A DNA stretch of 64,000 nucleotides from Aquidulcibacter paucihalophilus (GTDB lineage: Bacteria > Pseudomonadota > Alphaproteobacteria > Caulobacterales > Caulobacteraceae), in the NCBI GenBank assembly GCA_030285985.1, contig CP127384.1:2840501-2904500 (forward strand). Direction: 5' to 3'. A program made the position numbers and the translations under genes. Below the pieces are notes generated by a model. The model was not told the DNA's origin. It worked only from the letters and a program-made list of their open reading frames with translations, and did no database searches. Below, piece by piece: positions 63,940 to 64,000 of this stretch; within the stretch, counting starts at the first letter, position 1, and every line of letters begins with the position of its first letter.

Positions 63940-63978
63940 CTTGTCATCCCGGACGCCGCGCAGCGGCGAGCCGGGACG
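63940..63978 (+). repeat. REP element related to the GIY-YIG-flanking repeat
   Basis: Begins CTTGTCATCCC and ends GGGACG, the same ends as the repeats flanking the GIY-YIG gene. A different internal stem (GCCGCGCAGCGGC) lies between TCCCGG and CCGGGA. It is a lone copy, without a nuclease gene visible before the window ends. Confidence 0.75.
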
Positions 63979-64000
63979 CCCGGACCCACCATCATTTCAT

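Overview
The window is GC-rich, densely coded DNA from an alphaproteobacterium, most likely Caulobacterales and Brevundimonas-like. This is inferred from the alphaproteobacterial aa3 oxidase operon order, several TonB-dependent receptors, a plant-type gshA, and REP-type palindromes between genes. No rRNA, CRISPR array, transposase or prophage is visible. One canonical tRNA (Leu, CAA) is present.

Layout. 1-6.2 kb: a truncated TonB-dependent receptor, NhaA, SelO, a DoxX-like protein and a DUF2256 miniprotein. 6.2-9.9 kb: a MerR regulator with a palindromic operator and two acyl-CoA dehydrogenases, with a REPIN between the dehydrogenases. 9.9-10.4 kb: a GIY-YIG nuclease gene bracketed by perfect 37-bp inverted repeats. 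10.4-13 kb: RsmE, an ion channel and GshA. 13-14.5 kb: a low-GC two-gene insert at the 3' end of gshA, closed by a diverged second copy of that 3' end. 14.5-25.6 kb: mostly housekeeping and metabolism (lipoprotein, CYTH, DUF72, alcohol dehydrogenase, PhaB-like reductase, GloB, methyltransferase, SixA-like phosphatase, DUF952, PyrD, hybrid histidine kinase, peroxiredoxin).

25.7-36.4 kb: YqgE, then a long leftward cluster which, in transcription order, is ctaC-ctaD-ctaB-orf61-ctaG-ctaE-DUF983-SURF1-M16 peptidase-GNAT-GGDEF/EAL. It combines cytochrome aa3 oxidase structure, heme O synthesis and CuB assembly. 36.6-39.9 kb: a PadR-DUF1700-adhesin-like operon, then TldD. 40-45.3 kb: a TraB/GumN protein and two tandem paralogous TonB-dependent receptors that share a 32-bp upstream box. 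45.4-52.4 kb: a POT peptide transporter with a tRNA-like leader, a FecCD-type ABC uptake operon, then isoaspartyl peptidase, cupin, ICMT-like and small genes in an overlapping run. 52.5-64 kb: a His-rich membrane protein, FAH-family hydrolase, CcdC-like protein, tRNA-Leu, an arsenic operon (arsR-acr3-arsC), an MFS exporter, an M1 peptidase, a class C serine hydrolase and HppD.

Most unusual items: (1) the GIY-YIG gene inside inverted REP copies, with a leader hairpin over its ribosome site; (2) the low-GC insert at gshA, encoding a JAMM-like protein with a TonB-box-like N-terminus and a putative exported partner; (3) a palindrome carried in frame inside selO. Functions were assigned by reading translated sequence and motifs; no database search was run.
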